Notes: generated from the letters alone by a model not told the origin. A DNA stretch of 64,000 nucleotides from Legionella lytica (GCF_023921225.1 NZ_CP071527.1:1206501-1270500); one strand, 5' to 3'; counted from the stretch's first letter, positions 46,135 to 55,735 are shown. Program-made: numbers and translations.

Positions 46135-46884
46135 ATGAAAATTCTCGTTGCAGTGAAGCGTGTAATCGATCCCTATGTAAAAATAAGGGTCAAATCGGAT
46201 AATACCGGAGTTGAAACACAAAATATCAAAATGGCAATGAATCCATTTGATGAGATTGCTGTCGAAGAAGCACTACGTTTACGTGAAAAAAATTGGGCTA
46301 CAGAAGTAGTGATTGTGAGTATTGGTACGGACAGCTCACAAGAAATTCTACGTCACGGATTAGCGTTGGGTGCTGACCGGGCTATTCTCGTGCGTACACC
46401 CGATTCTTTGGAAAGTTTGAACATTGCTAAAGTATTGAAAAAGATTGTTGACGAGGAAAAACCTTCTTTAGTCTTAATGGGAAAGCAAGCCATTGATGGT
46501 GATAATAATCAAACCCCCCAAATGCTCTCCGCTTTATTAAATTGGCCACAAGCCACTTATGCTTCCAAGCTGGAAGCTAGCACTGATCATCTTGAAGTAA
46601 TCCGAGAAATAGATGGTGGCTTAGAAACAATTAAAGTTCAATTGCCAGCGATAGTAAGTACTGATTTGCGCTTGAACGAGCCACGGTATGCCAGTTTACC
46701 TAATATTATGAAAGCAAAACGTAAGCCTTTAGATGTTATTGAATTAGATAATATGGGCTTAGCACTGAAAAAACATATTGAAGTGATTCAAGTTACCGCA
46801 CCTGCTGCACGTAGTGCAGGAAAAAAGGTAAGCTCAATAGATGAGCTCATTAATGAATTACAAAATCAAGCCAAAGTGCTTTGA
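46135..46884 (+). CDS. etfB: Electron transfer flavoprotein beta subunit
   Basis: 249 residues, AMP-binding subunit of the ETF heterodimer that carries electrons from acyl-CoA dehydrogenases to ETF:quinone oxidoreductase. Motifs: MKILVAVKRVIDPYVKIRVK, MNPFDEIAVEEALRL, the beta-subunit signature VLMGKQAIDGDNNQT and the recognition region after it. etfA follows 12 bases later. Confidence 0.96.
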   Translation: MKILVAVKRVIDPYVKIRVKSDNTGVETQNIKMAMNPFDEIAVEEALRLREKNWATEVVIVSIGTDSSQEILRHGLALGADRAILVRTPDSLESLNIAKVLKKIVDEEKPSLVLMGKQAIDGDNNQTPQMLSALLNWPQATYASKLEASTDHLEVIREIDGGLETIKVQLPAIVSTDLRLNEPRYASLPNIMKAKRKPLDVIELDNMGLALKKHIEVIQVTAPAARSAGKKVSSIDELINELQNQAKVL

Positions 46885-46896
46885 TAAGGAGAAAGG

Positions 46897-47835
46897 ATGA
46901 GCACTTTAATACTTGTTGAACATGACAATCAAACCATGCATCCCGCAACTCGGAATCTTTTGTCTGCTGCACAGCAGTTAGATGAGGAAATACACCTGCT
47001 GGTCGCAGGACATCAATGCAAAACAGTAGCAGAGCAAGTGGCAGCACTTTCTGGTGTGCATAAGGTCTTATATGTAGATAAGTCTTGTTACGAGCATCCA
47101 CTAGCAGAACAAATGAGTAATTTGGTGTTATCACTTGCCAACTCATTTAAAGCCATATTAATTCCATCCAGTACTTTTGGTAAAAATATTGCTCCACGCG
47201 TTGCCGCTTTGCTTGACGTTGCGCAAATTTCGGATGTGAGTAAAATTCTTGATGGTTCTACTTTTGAGCATCCTATTTATGCAGGGAACGCCATAGAGAC
47301 GGTGCGAACTCTTGATGCCATCAAGGTGATAACTATTAGAACGACAGCATTTGATGCGGTAACGGCAACCCAGACAGCCTGTTCTATTGAAGCACTAGAC
47401 AATGAGTTTATTGCTCAAAGCAGTCAATTTATGAAGCATGAACTGAGTAAATCCGAGCGTCCAGATTTAGGCACAGCTAAAATAGTTGTTTCTGGGGGTA
47501 GGGGATTACAAAGCGCTGAAAAATTTAAATTAATAGAGGAATTAGCAGATGCTTTAGGCGCTGCAGTGGGGGCATCACGTGCTGCCGTTGATGCTGGATT
47601 CGTTCCCAATGACTATCAGGTTGGACAAACCGGAAAAGTAGTCGCCCCGACGCTTTATATCGCCGTAGGTATTTCAGGAGCAGTACAGCACTTGGCTGGT
47701 ATGAAAGACTCGAAAGTGATCGTTGCTATTAACAAAGATGAAGACGCTCCAATTTTCCAAATTGCAGATTATGGATTAGTTGGCGATTTATTCGAATTAG
47801 TACCACAATTAATCGCGCATTTAAAAAATAAATAA
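46897..47835 (+). CDS. etfA: Electron transfer flavoprotein alpha subunit
   Basis: 312 residues, FAD-binding partner of EtfB. N-terminal Rossmann-like domain, then the FAD domain with [50 protein letters not shown], the family signature. Ends in a short helix. Co-transcribed with etfB; the next gene, ald, starts about 100 bases later with its own ribosome site. Confidence 0.96.
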   Translation: MSTLILVEHDNQTMHPATRNLLSAAQQLDEEIHLLVAGHQCKTVAEQVAALSGVHKVLYVDKSCYEHPLAEQMSNLVLSLANSFKAILIPSSTFGKNIAPRVAALLDVAQISDVSKILDGSTFEHPIYAGNAIETVRTLDAIKVITIRTTAFDAVTATQTACSIEALDNEFIAQSSQFMKHELSKSERPDLGTAKIVVSGGRGLQSAEKFKLIEELADALGAAVGASRAAVDAGFVPNDYQVGQTGKVVAPTLYIAVGISGAVQHLAGMKDSKVIVAINKDEDAPIFQIADYGLVGDLFELVPQLIAHLKNK

Positions 47836-47940
47836 AAGTTAGGCTCTGCGGGCATTTTGTAAGCCAGGAGCATTTGGACCCAGTGGTAATGTAAATAAGG
47901 TCTATAAAAACAGTTTATAACACAGTAAAAGGGAGTAATT

Positions 47941-49062
47941 ATGTTAGTAGGTGTTCCAAAAGAGATTAAGCCACAAGAGAATCGTGTAGGTCTTATCCCT
48001 TCAAGTGTTAGGGAAATCATAAGAGTTGGTAGCGCTGTTATCGTTGAAAAAGGTGCTGGATTAGGAATTGGTATTTCTGACGACGATTACAGCCATGCTG
48101 GTGCTGAGGTTGTAGACAGTGCGGATGAAGTATTCGCTAAAGCGGATTTAATTGTTAAAGTTAAAGAACCTCAACCTATTGAATGCAAACGCCTTCGCGA
48201 AGGACAAACTTTATTTACTTATTTACATTTAGCTCCAGATCCACATCAAGCGCGTATGCTGAAAGAATCTGGCGTCACGGCAATTGCTTATGAAACTGTA
48301 ACTCAGGATGATGGTGGTTTACCTTTATTGACCCCAATGTCGCAAGTTGCTGGTCGCATGTCTATTCAGGCTGGTGCTCATTGTTTAGAAATGGCCCAAG
48401 GTGGAAGTGGTGTTTTATTAGGTGGTGTTCCTGGTGTCGCAGCAGCTAATGTTGTCGTTATTGGGGGTGGGGTTGTAGGTACCAATGCGGTACGTATGGC
48501 TATGGGTATGGAAGCGCGCGTCACTGTATTAGACCGCTCGTTACAACGCTTAAATGAATTGGATTTCCAATTCGGTTCCAAGATTAATACAGTTTATTCT
48601 ACTTCGGATGCAATTGAACAGTATGTATCTCGAGCTGATTTAGTGATTGGTGCGGTATTAGTTCCTGGTGCTGCGGCTCCAAAGTTAGTAACCCGTGCGA
48701 TGTTAAAATCCATGCGCCCTGGTTCTGTATTAGTGGACGTGGCAATTGACCAAGGCGGTTGTTTTGAAACAAGTCGTCCTACGACACACCAAGAACCAAC
48801 TTATGTTGTGGATCAAGTTGTTCATTATTGCGTTGCCAACATGCCTGGCGCAGTACCAAGAACCTCGACTTTTGCTTTGAACAATGCAACCTTACCTTTT
48901 GTGTTAAGCATTATTACCAAAGGTACGAAGCTGGCTTTATTAAATGATCATCATTTATTAAACGGCTTAAACGTGCATCAAGGTAAAATTACGTTTGAAG
49001 CGGTTGCTCGTGATTTAGGTTATGAGTATACGCCTGCTGCGATTGCTTTAGCTGGTCGCTAA
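47941..49062 (+). CDS. ald: Alanine dehydrogenase
   Basis: 373 residues; NAD-dependent oxidative deamination of L-alanine to pyruvate and ammonia. Motifs: [18 protein letters not shown] (substrate Arg), H96 in [10 protein letters not shown], the NAD motif [13 protein letters not shown], and VDVAIDQGG followed by [13 protein letters not shown]. Alanine is a carbon source for Legionella-like organisms. GGGAG precedes the ATG. Confidence 0.97.
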   Translation: MLVGVPKEIKPQENRVGLIPSSVREIIRVGSAVIVEKGAGLGIGISDDDYSHAGAEVVDSADEVFAKADLIVKVKEPQPIECKRLREGQTLFTYLHLAPDPHQARMLKESGVTAIAYETVTQDDGGLPLLTPMSQVAGRMSIQAGAHCLEMAQGGSGVLLGGVPGVAAANVVVIGGGVVGTNAVRMAMGMEARVTVLDRSLQRLNELDFQFGSKINTVYSTSDAIEQYVSRADLVIGAVLVPGAAAPKLVTRAMLKSMRPGSVLVDVAIDQGGCFETSRPTTHQEPTYVVDQVVHYCVANMPGAVPRTSTFALNNATLPFVLSIITKGTKLALLNDHHLLNGLNVHQGKITFEAVARDLGYEYTPAAIALAGR

Positions 49063-49080
49063 GGTTTATCTCTGCTTATT

Positions 49081-49116
49081 TTTCGATGTGCCGCAGACAA
49101 GTACGGCACGTCGAAA
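49081..49116. terminator. Bidirectional terminator between convergent genes
   Basis: TTTCGATGTGCCG and CGGCACGTCGAAA pair over 13 positions with one G-T, flanked by A/T runs on both sides. Confidence 0.8.
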
Positions 49117-49121
49117 TTTTC

Positions 49122-49802
49122 TTATTGAGGATAATAAATTGAAGCCTCATCTGGCTTATGACTATCAGTTTTCTCGCTATTTGAGTTTTGCGCCGCTAAT
49201 TCAGAGCTTTTCGTCTGATTGGCAGAGGGAAATAATATATGGCGCAATGAACGCGGAGGTTTAAACTCTTTTAGCATGGATGGTTCAGGTTTCTCGTCAA
49301 CAACGCCATCATGGCAGACCATATACAGCGGCACACGACAAGGTTGTCCATTACTTAATAAGTACTCAGAATAGATTACATAACTTAAGGGATAAAGTAT
49401 TCTCAGATCATCTGAAGTCATTTGTTCTGGTTTAGGTGGTTTTTTCCATGTAACCGTTTTTGTGTTGTTGAAGAAATTTAAATGGTTAAGTGTCAACACC
49501 ATGGTGGTGTTAAGCTGCGCCTTGCTTAACCTCTGTAAGCGTGTAGCTGGCGTGTGATGGCCTAGAAATAAGTTATCTTCGTCACCTGGCTCCTCTTCAT
49601 CTCTAAGCGGTTTCATTTTTAGTAACATGGTGGGTGCAAGAATTTCAGGATAATTTTGCCATTTAAAAACCTCAGTAATGAATGGTTTCTTGGTCCCATC
49701 AGCGTGAATAGTGCTCCAAGAAATTTCGATTTTTGGATCTTTCTCATCATAATAGATTATTTCATCAATAATAAATTTCATTAGTGCATACCAATTGATC
49801 AA
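49122..49802 (-). CDS. Uncharacterised protein with polar C-terminal tail
   Basis: 226 residues; a second in-frame ATG at 49781 (MKFIIDEI) is equally possible and neither has a clear ribosome site. No family recognised. Residues about 10-170 look like a soluble alpha/beta domain (KIEISWSTIHADGTKKPFIT, PRSLRHILFPS). The last 30 residues are S/E/K/N-rich and disordered, ending SIYYPQ, which could be an effector secretion signal. Convergent with ald. Confidence 0.5.
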   Translation of the reverse strand: MINWYALMKFIIDEIIYYDEKDPKIEISWSTIHADGTKKPFITEVFKWQNYPEILAPTMLLKMKPLRDEEEPGDEDNLFLGHHTPATRLQRLSKAQLNTTMVLTLNHLNFFNNTKTVTWKKPPKPEQMTSDDLRILYPLSYVIYSEYLLSNGQPCRVPLYMVCHDGVVDEKPEPSMLKEFKPPRSLRHILFPSANQTKSSELAAQNSNSEKTDSHKPDEASIYYPQ

Positions 49803-49901
49803 AATAAGTCCAATTATAATAACGATAAGATTTAATGCAAATGGTTTTAAAACTTATTTTTAAATAGGGTAAACTACTTGTTTTTGATATTAAGGATAAT
49901 A

Positions 49902-51077
49902 ATGAAAAGATTTTTTTTACTCCTGATGGCTCTAAGTTTTAATCTTTCAGCAAATCAATTGCCAGTTAAAGATAAATTAATTGTCACAAACTGTATGTAT
50001 CAGAAGTTAGCAAATTTAGCGATCTTAATTACAAGGACAGATAAATATACGCTAATTGAAATTGAAATGAATGATCAAGTGGTTAACGTGTTACGTGGTA
50101 GTCGACGTGCATGTGGAGGCTTTTTAAATATTGAGCCCTATAAAAAATTGATGCTTCAACAACAGATTAATGAAAATCAGTTATTAATTAATCTAACCAA
50201 CTCTCGAACTACTTTTAGGCATGATGAATATCGTATAAGGCATGATGCTCAAGTTACGCCATTATTGAAGCAAATTGATAGGAGTAATCTTTGGGGATAT
50301 ATGCAGCATCTTACGAGCTATGTTAATCGTGCGGCAAACTCTCAAACAGGTGTTTTGGCTGCACAATGGTTTAAAGACCAAATCGATTCTATGGCAAAAG
50401 ATTATCATCGCAACGATGTTCAAAGTTATTTGGTCGCAACAGGTAAAAAGTATAAGCAGCCTTCAGTGGTAACGGTTATTGGTAAGGAAAAACCTGGTGC
50501 TGCGGTAGTAATCGGTGCACACATAGATACGCTAAAGGGAAATATGCCAGGGGCAGATGATGATGCTAGCGGAATCGCAACCATTTTGGAAGTATCCAGA
50601 ATGCTTTTATCTTCAGGAATTAATTTTGATCATCCCATTTATGTCATTGCTTATGCGGCAGAAGAGCAGGGTTTGGTTGGTTCTGGTTATGTTGTACAAT
50701 CATTTTTAGATAAAAAAACACCTGTCAAAGCAGTTCTGCAATTTGATCAGGCGGGATTTAGAGCCAATCCAAAAGACAATACGATTTGGTTATTGGATGA
50801 TTATGTGGATTCTAAGTTGACTAAATTTTTGGCTAATTTAACTACTCATTATGTAAATATTCCTGTTTCTTACACTCATTGTGGTTATGCTTGTAGTGAT
50901 CATGCAAACTGGCATTTAAATGGATTTCCTGTGTGCTATCCATCGGCGGCTACCTTAGATGACGATAATGATAATGTTCATACATCTAATGATCGATTAG
51001 AGACAATCAGTCTGGATCATTTAGAAAATTTTGCCAAATTAGGTTTGGCTTTTGTTGTTGAGTTGGGCTTGAATTAA
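49902..51077 (+). CDS. Secreted M28-family zinc aminopeptidase (LapA/LapB-like)
   Basis: 391 residues from the ATG at 49902 (AAGGAT 5 bases upstream). Signal peptide about 1-18 (MKRFFLLLMALSFNLSA). A pro-region of about 100 residues precedes an M28 catalytic domain: H207 and D209 (GAHIDT), D219-D221 (ADDDASG), catalytic E254-E255 (AAEEQG), a late D (QFDQAG) and H in the SDHANW segment. The C-terminal cysteines in CGYACSDH fit a disulfide. Legionella type II secretion exports two such leucine/lysine aminopeptidases; gspC is in the same window. Which paralogue this is cannot be decided here. Confidence 0.85.
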   Translation: MKRFFLLLMALSFNLSANQLPVKDKLIVTNCMYQKLANLAILITRTDKYTLIEIEMNDQVVNVLRGSRRACGGFLNIEPYKKLMLQQQINENQLLINLTNSRTTFRHDEYRIRHDAQVTPLLKQIDRSNLWGYMQHLTSYVNRAANSQTGVLAAQWFKDQIDSMAKDYHRNDVQSYLVATGKKYKQPSVVTVIGKEKPGAAVVIGAHIDTLKGNMPGADDDASGIATILEVSRMLLSSGINFDHPIYVIAYAAEEQGLVGSGYVVQSFLDKKTPVKAVLQFDQAGFRANPKDNTIWLLDDYVDSKLTKFLANLTTHYVNIPVSYTHCGYACSDHANWHLNGFPVCYPSAATLDDDNDNVHTSNDRLETISLDHLENFAKLGLAFVVELGLN

Positions 51078-51120
51078 AAATTAGAGACTAAGATAGTAAA
51101 AGTAAAATTACCGTATTACG

Positions 51121-51180
51121 AACGTAGTAAAGCAATCCAGGGTTCAATGCTTCGAAATCCTGGTTTACTTCGCTACTATG
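51121..51180. repeat. Imperfect hairpin repeat after the aminopeptidase
   Basis: AACGTAGTAAAGCAATCCAG pairs imperfectly with CCTGGTTTACTTCGCTAC. This is REP-like or a terminator; the downstream stretch to 51231 holds nothing else I can identify. Confidence 0.4.
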
Positions 51181-51231
51181 TTTTGGCAATGATTGGGTTT
51201 TGAGTGCTATTCGTTTTGCACTATCATCAAT

Positions 51232-51647
51232 TTAAATACGCATCTCGCAATTGCCCTGAATTAAAAGTTTTAAGCATTTTAATTGCTGCTTGGGGATTAT
51301 AATTACCTTTTGAGATTCTTTATGGATAATAAATGCATCATGTTGCCGCGGGGTACGGTTTTTTCCCTGTGGGGTTTGATTTAGTGCTAAATCACGTAAA
51401 AACTCAGAACGTGGAGTTGTATTTTTAATAATTCAAAATCTGATTGATAAGTAAATCCAGGCATCTGATGGTCAAGACCAAATTTTATATTATAAACGTT
51501 GGTCAGTATTTTTGAGTCGCGCATCGTGTCATTGAAATGATGAATAAAGAGGTGTAATAACTCAAGCTCAGATAAATAAATTTGATTAATTGAGGCACCA
51601 TCTAAATGAGTGCCGAAATGATAATAATCGGTACCACCTTCATTAGC
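51232..51647 (-). pseudogene. LuxR-like regulator remnant, frameshifted and truncated
   Basis: Minus-strand reading: an upstream frame encodes YYHFGTHLDGASINQIYLSE, LHLFIHHFNDTMRDSKILTN and FGLDHQMPGFTY. After a frameshift near 51425, NTTPRSEFLRDLALNQTPQG and FIIHKESQKVIIIPKQQLK continue, then CLKLLIQGN and a stop. The last part resembles the beginning of a LuxR helix-turn-helix (x-x-E/Q-x-x-CLxLLxQGK), with the recognition helix lost. The start is also missing. The family call is by motif resemblance only. Confidence 0.5.
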
Positions 51648-51845
51648 TTAGTACACAGTAAACAAGTATCTTTTCCCTGTGTAGATGTGCAAGGAAACTT
51701 AAAACCGGAGTTTGCTGATAGCAACTATGCGCAATCGGGTATGGAGAATAAAATTGTTTGTACTCAAGATACGGAACAAGGCAATGTATTTGTGGTTCAA
51801 GCAGTTAAATCAGCAACATTCCAGTTAGAATGGGCGAGGAGGTAA
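51606..51845 (+). CDS. Doubtful small ORF or C-terminal remnant
   Basis: 79 codons overlapping the start of the LuxR-like remnant on the other strand. Composition from about codon 17 (SKQVSFPCVDVQGN, then NKIVCTQDTEQGNVFVVQAV) is protein-like, so it may be the tail of a lost gene. No ribosome site at its start. Its end supplies the strong GAGGAGG site of the next gene. Kept with low confidence. Confidence 0.2.
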   Translation: MSAEMIIIGTTFISLVHSKQVSFPCVDVQGNLKPEFADSNYAQSGMENKIVCTQDTEQGNVFVVQAVKSATFQLEWARR

Positions 51846-51848
51846 ATT

Positions 51849-52808
51849 ATGACAAAAGAACTTCAAAAACGGCTTATTAAAGTACTTCCCTATGATAGTC
51901 ACTGGTCAGGACAATTTACAGAAGAAGCCCAATTGATCCAAAAAGCCTTAGGACCTAATTGTATCGAAATTCACCATATTGGCTCTACTTCAGTACCAGG
52001 TTTAGCTGCTAAGCCTATTATCGATATGATTCCGGTTGTTTGGGATATTACGCAAGTTGATGCCATGAATCCCTTAATGATTGAATTGGGATATGAGGTC
52101 AAAGGCGAGTCAGGAATGCTTTTTCGCCGTTTTTTTCAAAAGGGAGGTACTCAACCCTCGTTCAATGTTCATGTATTTGAGCAAGAGAGTGCTGAAATTG
52201 AACGGCATGTAAAATTCCGTGATTGGATGCATAAGCATCCCAAAGACCGAGATGCTTATGCTCAGTTAAAACAAAATTTGGCCCAATTACATCCTGATGA
52301 CATTAGTGCATATTGTTTTGGTAAAGAAGATTTTGTTTCCCAGATTGATAAACGAACCGGGTGTGTCGGTTTGAGGGTAGTAAACGCATTAACTCCTCGA
52401 GAATGGAATGCCATTCGTCATTTACGCCAATTTTATTTTTTTGACCGGGTGGGCCTTGCTGATCCTTATACCTGCACCTTTGAGCATGGTGCGCATCTGC
52501 ATTTTGTTTTGTATCAAGGTACTGAAATCATTGGTTATGCTCATTTACAGCTCTGGCCTGATGCTCGAGTTGCGGTGCGAATTCTTGTTGTTGATGAAGC
52601 CCAAAGAAATCATCGTTATGGGCAGCACTTTTTGCTCTTATGTGAGCGTTGGCTTAAAGAACAAGGATATAAAAGTTTGCATGTGGAGGTTTCACCAAAA
52701 GCATTAGAGTTTTATCAAAAAAATGGGTACAGTAAGATGTCATTTAATGATCCAGATGGCTATGAAGGTGATCCTCAGGATACGGCTTTAGGGAAGATTC
52801 TAAACTAA
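51849..52808 (+). CDS. GrpB-like nucleotidyltransferase fused to GNAT acetyltransferase
   Basis: 319 residues. Residues about 1-165 are a GrpB/UPF0157 domain (minimal nucleotidyltransferase fold): VLPYDSHWSGQF, IHHIGSTSVPGLAAKPIIDM, and VHVFEQESAEIERHVKFRDW. Residues about 175-319 are a GNAT N-acetyltransferase: EIIGYAHLQLWPDARVAVRI, acetyl-CoA loop DEAQRNHRYGQHFL, then a FYQKNGY motif. The fusion suggests modification of the same or linked small substrates, but neither is known. Strong GAGGAGG ribosome site at 51836-51842. Confidence 0.88.
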   Translation: MTKELQKRLIKVLPYDSHWSGQFTEEAQLIQKALGPNCIEIHHIGSTSVPGLAAKPIIDMIPVVWDITQVDAMNPLMIELGYEVKGESGMLFRRFFQKGGTQPSFNVHVFEQESAEIERHVKFRDWMHKHPKDRDAYAQLKQNLAQLHPDDISAYCFGKEDFVSQIDKRTGCVGLRVVNALTPREWNAIRHLRQFYFFDRVGLADPYTCTFEHGAHLHFVLYQGTEIIGYAHLQLWPDARVAVRILVVDEAQRNHRYGQHFLLLCERWLKEQGYKSLHVEVSPKALEFYQKNGYSKMSFNDPDGYEGDPQDTALGKILN

Positions 52809-52929
52809 TTGTTTATTCAGAATGAATGAGATAATTGTAGAGGCAAACAGAGTTTGCGCTACTTCCGCTGTTGGCTTCACAGCCCAATCTAAATCAAGAA
52901 AAGTATGGATTTATAGTGAAGGAAAATTA

Positions 52930-53778
52930 ATGATGAGAAAAAATGGATTTTTGCTTTTACTTATTTGCAGTGTTGTATTTAGCGTTCGCCTCTATGCTAC
53001 AACCATACATATCAATAACCGTTTTATTTCTTATACAGAAACAGGCCAAGGAACGCCCTTGGTATTAATTCATGCTTTTCCCACAGATAAGCGTTTATGG
53101 GAACCTCAACATGAGGGACTTAAGCAACAATTTCGAGTAATCAGCTTAGATTTATGGGGGTTTGGTGAATCTTCTTTGGTTGACGGAAATGCAGTGGCCA
53201 TGGCGGATTATGCTATGGAAGTTAAAGAATTATTAGATTATTTACACATTAAGAAAGCGATTATTGGTGGAGAGTCTATGGGGGGCTATATTGCACTCGC
53301 CTTCTTAGAACATTATCCGCATCACGTGGAAGGGTTAATTTTATCGAATACGCAAGCAATTGCCGACAGTGATGAAACAAAAGCTAATCGTGAAAAAAGT
53401 GCTGTCGACGTATTGGAAAATGGTACTGAGAAATTGGTTAAGGGGTTTATGGAAAAAGCGCTAGCCCCTACGGTATCAGAACAAACTAAAGCGGTTCTTT
53501 CTCACATTTTAACCATGCAAAAATCCACTGCCCTTGCTTCTGCTTTACGCGGTATGGCATTGCGCAACCCAATGCTCGAATTATTGGCAAAGACTGCAGT
53601 ACCTGTTTTAATCATCACTAGTGAGCAAGATAAAATTATTTCCCCATCACAAAGTGAGCAGATGCGGCTTTTGGCCAGCAATAGCCAACTGGTTGTACTG
53701 GCAAATGCAGGGCATTTATCTAACTTAGAGCGGCCTCAGGAGTGGAATAGGGCAGTTAATGAGTGGTTCTCTCCTTAG
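52930..53778 (+). CDS. Exported alpha/beta-hydrolase
   Basis: 282 residues from the ATG at 52930 (AAGG upstream). Signal peptide or anchor about 7-23 (FLLLLICSVVFSVRLYA). The alpha/beta-hydrolase core has an oxyanion loop LVLIHAFP, nucleophile S116 in GGESMGGY, the acid in ITSEQDKIISP and the catalytic His in ANAGHLSNLE. It is similar in layout to small esterases and lactonases; the substrate is unknown. Confidence 0.88.
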   Translation: MMRKNGFLLLLICSVVFSVRLYATTIHINNRFISYTETGQGTPLVLIHAFPTDKRLWEPQHEGLKQQFRVISLDLWGFGESSLVDGNAVAMADYAMEVKELLDYLHIKKAIIGGESMGGYIALAFLEHYPHHVEGLILSNTQAIADSDETKANREKSAVDVLENGTEKLVKGFMEKALAPTVSEQTKAVLSHILTMQKSTALASALRGMALRNPMLELLAKTAVPVLIITSEQDKIISPSQSEQMRLLASNSQLVVLANAGHLSNLERPQEWNRAVNEWFSP

Positions 53779-53988
53779 GGGATGAGAACCATACTAAAAG
53801 GGTATTTGGCTAAATTTTAAGGTTATACATCTAAAAGGCACAGTTGTGTTTAAATTTTTTTCACAACGTGAAAAATTGTTCAATAATTTTATGATAATTA
53901 ATTGGGTTGCATTGCGTTTTAAATATCAAAACAGGTTACTCCCCCAAAATGCATCACATAGTCCTTTTAGGCTTGCTCAAAACGTCGT

Positions 53989-54546
53989 TCATGGATAGTG
54001 AATAATATCGTGAAATCGAGCGATCTCTGTAGTGGTATTACGATAGCCATGCGGTTGGCTTGCTTCAAAACGCAGACCGTCCCCTTCATGGACTGTTTGC
54101 CATGTATTATCAATTAAAATGTCCATAACGCCCTCTAGAACGATAACATGTTCAACAACTCCATGCTTATGAGGTGGGGATAAATGTTCACAACCAGGTA
54201 ATAATTCAATAACAAACAATTCAAAATTTAATTGGCTATCAAAAGGAAATAGAGTCAATACCCGAATTTTTTCATCACTAGGGAGAAGTTGCTGGGTTTT
54301 GCCTGCTCGATAAATGGGTTCATTGAAATGAGTTTGTAATTCCTCGATAAAAGAGGAGAACGAGGTTTGAAAACCACTGGCAATTTTCCATAAAGTGGCA
54401 ATGGTTGGGCTGGATTCCTCTCGTTCTATCTGACCTAACATTGCCTTGCTTACCCCGGTGGCCGCTGCAGCTTTATCAAGGCTCCAACCACGTTCTTTAC
54501 GTAAATTTTTTAAAGTTAGGGCAATGTGCTTGTATAAATGTTCCAT
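53989..54546 (-). CDS. XRE-family regulator with cupin sensor domain
   Basis: 185 residues from the ATG at 54546; an ATG at 54555 is in frame and neither has a ribosome site. Residues about 5-62 are an XRE helix-turn-helix (LRKERGWSLDKAAAATGVSK, then MLGQIEREESSPTIATLWKI). Residues about 110-180 are a cupin (ELLPGCEHLSPPHKHGVVEH, VHEGDGLRFEASQPHGY) that probably binds a small ligand. Divergent from the DUF2000-AlaX operon; two 16-bp palindromic sites lie in the intergenic region, next to its own start, so it probably represses both. Confidence 0.88.
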   Translation of the reverse strand: MEHLYKHIALTLKNLRKERGWSLDKAAAATGVSKAMLGQIEREESSPTIATLWKIASGFQTSFSSFIEELQTHFNEPIYRAGKTQQLLPSDEKIRVLTLFPFDSQLNFELFVIELLPGCEHLSPPHKHGVVEHVIVLEGVMDILIDNTWQTVHEGDGLRFEASQPHGYRNTTTEIARFHDIIHYP

Positions 54547-54556
54547 AAAAATCATC

Positions 54557-54607
54557 GTGCGCTATAGCGCACATAGTTAACTTAGGTTATTATGCGTTAA
54601 AGCGCAC
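54557..54607. promoter_or_regulatory. Paired palindromic operators
   Basis: GTGCGCTATAGCGCAC (54557-54572) is a perfect 16-bp palindrome. ATGCGTTAAAGCGCAC (54592-54607) matches it at 13 of 16 positions, 35 bases away. Both lie in the divergent region of the XRE-cupin regulator and the DUF2000-AlaX operon, so they are likely its binding sites. Confidence 0.8.
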
Positions 54608-54641
54608 AATTTGTGAAGCAACATGATCTGAGGAGTTTATA

Positions 54642-55064
54642 ATGGCAGCAGAGCAATTTAAGAATAAATTGGTAGCCGTACTGAACAAAAGTATTGAGCC
54701 TGGCAAAGTGATGAATGCTTTGGCACATATGTGTATTGGACTGGGTTCGGCTATTGGTCAAGAGGAGTTGCGTCTTACAGATTATTGTGATGCTGATGGC
54801 GGCTCTCATCCCTTTATTTCCGAAATTCCCTTTATTATTTTGGCTGATAGTTCCAATAAAATTCGAAAGTTGCGTGCTGAAGCAAAAGCCCAGAATATTT
54901 TATGCAATGATTTTACCGATACAATGACTGTTGGTACTTATCAAGAGCAAATAGAACGCACTGCCCAAGCGAAAGAGGAGGGGTTAATCTATTACGGGAT
55001 CGTATTGTTTGGCGATTGGGATAAGGTAAGTGAATTAACTCGAAAGTGTTCTCTTTGGCGGTAA
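54642..55064 (+). CDS. DUF2000-family protein (PTH2-like fold)
   Basis: 140 residues. DUF2000 belongs to the peptidyl-tRNA hydrolase II fold superfamily but is not known to have that activity. Family pattern: FKNKLVAVLNKSIEPGKVMN, LAHMCIGLG, and YGIVLFGDWDKVSELTRKCSLW at the end. GAGGAG lies 7 bases before the ATG. The AlaX-like gene begins 5 bases after its stop. Role inferred to be tied to tRNA quality control through that neighbour. Confidence 0.82.
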   Translation: MAAEQFKNKLVAVLNKSIEPGKVMNALAHMCIGLGSAIGQEELRLTDYCDADGGSHPFISEIPFIILADSSNKIRKLRAEAKAQNILCNDFTDTMTVGTYQEQIERTAQAKEEGLIYYGIVLFGDWDKVSELTRKCSLWR

Positions 55065-55069
55065 GTCAT

Positions 55070-55735
55070 ATGAAAAAAATTTTTTGGGAAAACCCGTACC
55101 AACATTCTTTAGTAACCAAGATAGCATCAGTAGAAGGACAACGCATTTTATTAGATGAAACGATAGCATTTTCTTTTTCAGGAGGGCAAGAAAGTGACAA
55201 GGCGTGGATTCATGATTATCCTGTTCTTAACTCTGAGTTCGCGGAGAATCTGATTTATTATACTTTACCAAAAGAGCATAAGCTTGCTGTTGGTGATGCA
55301 GTAAGCATGCATATTGAGTGGTCACGACGATACCGATTGATGCGTTTGCATTTTGCCGCAGAATTAGTGCTTGAGTTGATAACGAGAAAATTAGATGCGC
55401 AAAAAATCGGCGCACACATTGCTGAATCAAAAGCACGAGTAGACTTTATTTTTAACCAAAATATATCATTTATTTTTTCTGAACTCTTGGCTGACTATAA
55501 TCGAATAGTAGAGGAGGATCGGCTTATTAAAACTGGATTTTTTGATGTGACGAACCAACGACGTTATTGGGAAATAGAGGGATTTTCTCGCGTTGCTTGT
55601 GGGGGAACTCATGTAAAATCTACGGGGGAGGTTGGGGCTATTAATTTAAAAAGGATTAATATTGGCGGTGGAAAAGAGCGTATTGAGATAAGGCTTGCTG
55701 AGCCTGATTTGGGTTATAAAATGCGTCTAAGCTAA
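55070..55735 (+). CDS. AlaX-like alanyl-tRNA editing protein
   Basis: 221 residues from the ATG at 55070. Homologous to the second additional domain of alanyl-/threonyl-tRNA synthetases and to free-standing AlaX enzymes that remove wrongly attached Ser or Gly from tRNA-Ala. Visible: FSFSGGQESD near the start, RRYRLMRLHFAAELVLE in the place of the usual zinc HxxxH, GAHIAESKARVDF, then CGGTHVKSTGE and a final GKERIEIRL. The first metal motif here reads H-F-A-A-E, with Glu instead of the second His; I believe this is a subfamily trait. Second gene of the operon. Confidence 0.85.
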   Translation: MKKIFWENPYQHSLVTKIASVEGQRILLDETIAFSFSGGQESDKAWIHDYPVLNSEFAENLIYYTLPKEHKLAVGDAVSMHIEWSRRYRLMRLHFAAELVLELITRKLDAQKIGAHIAESKARVDFIFNQNISFIFSELLADYNRIVEEDRLIKTGFFDVTNQRRYWEIEGFSRVACGGTHVKSTGEVGAINLKRINIGGGKERIEIRLAEPDLGYKMRLS

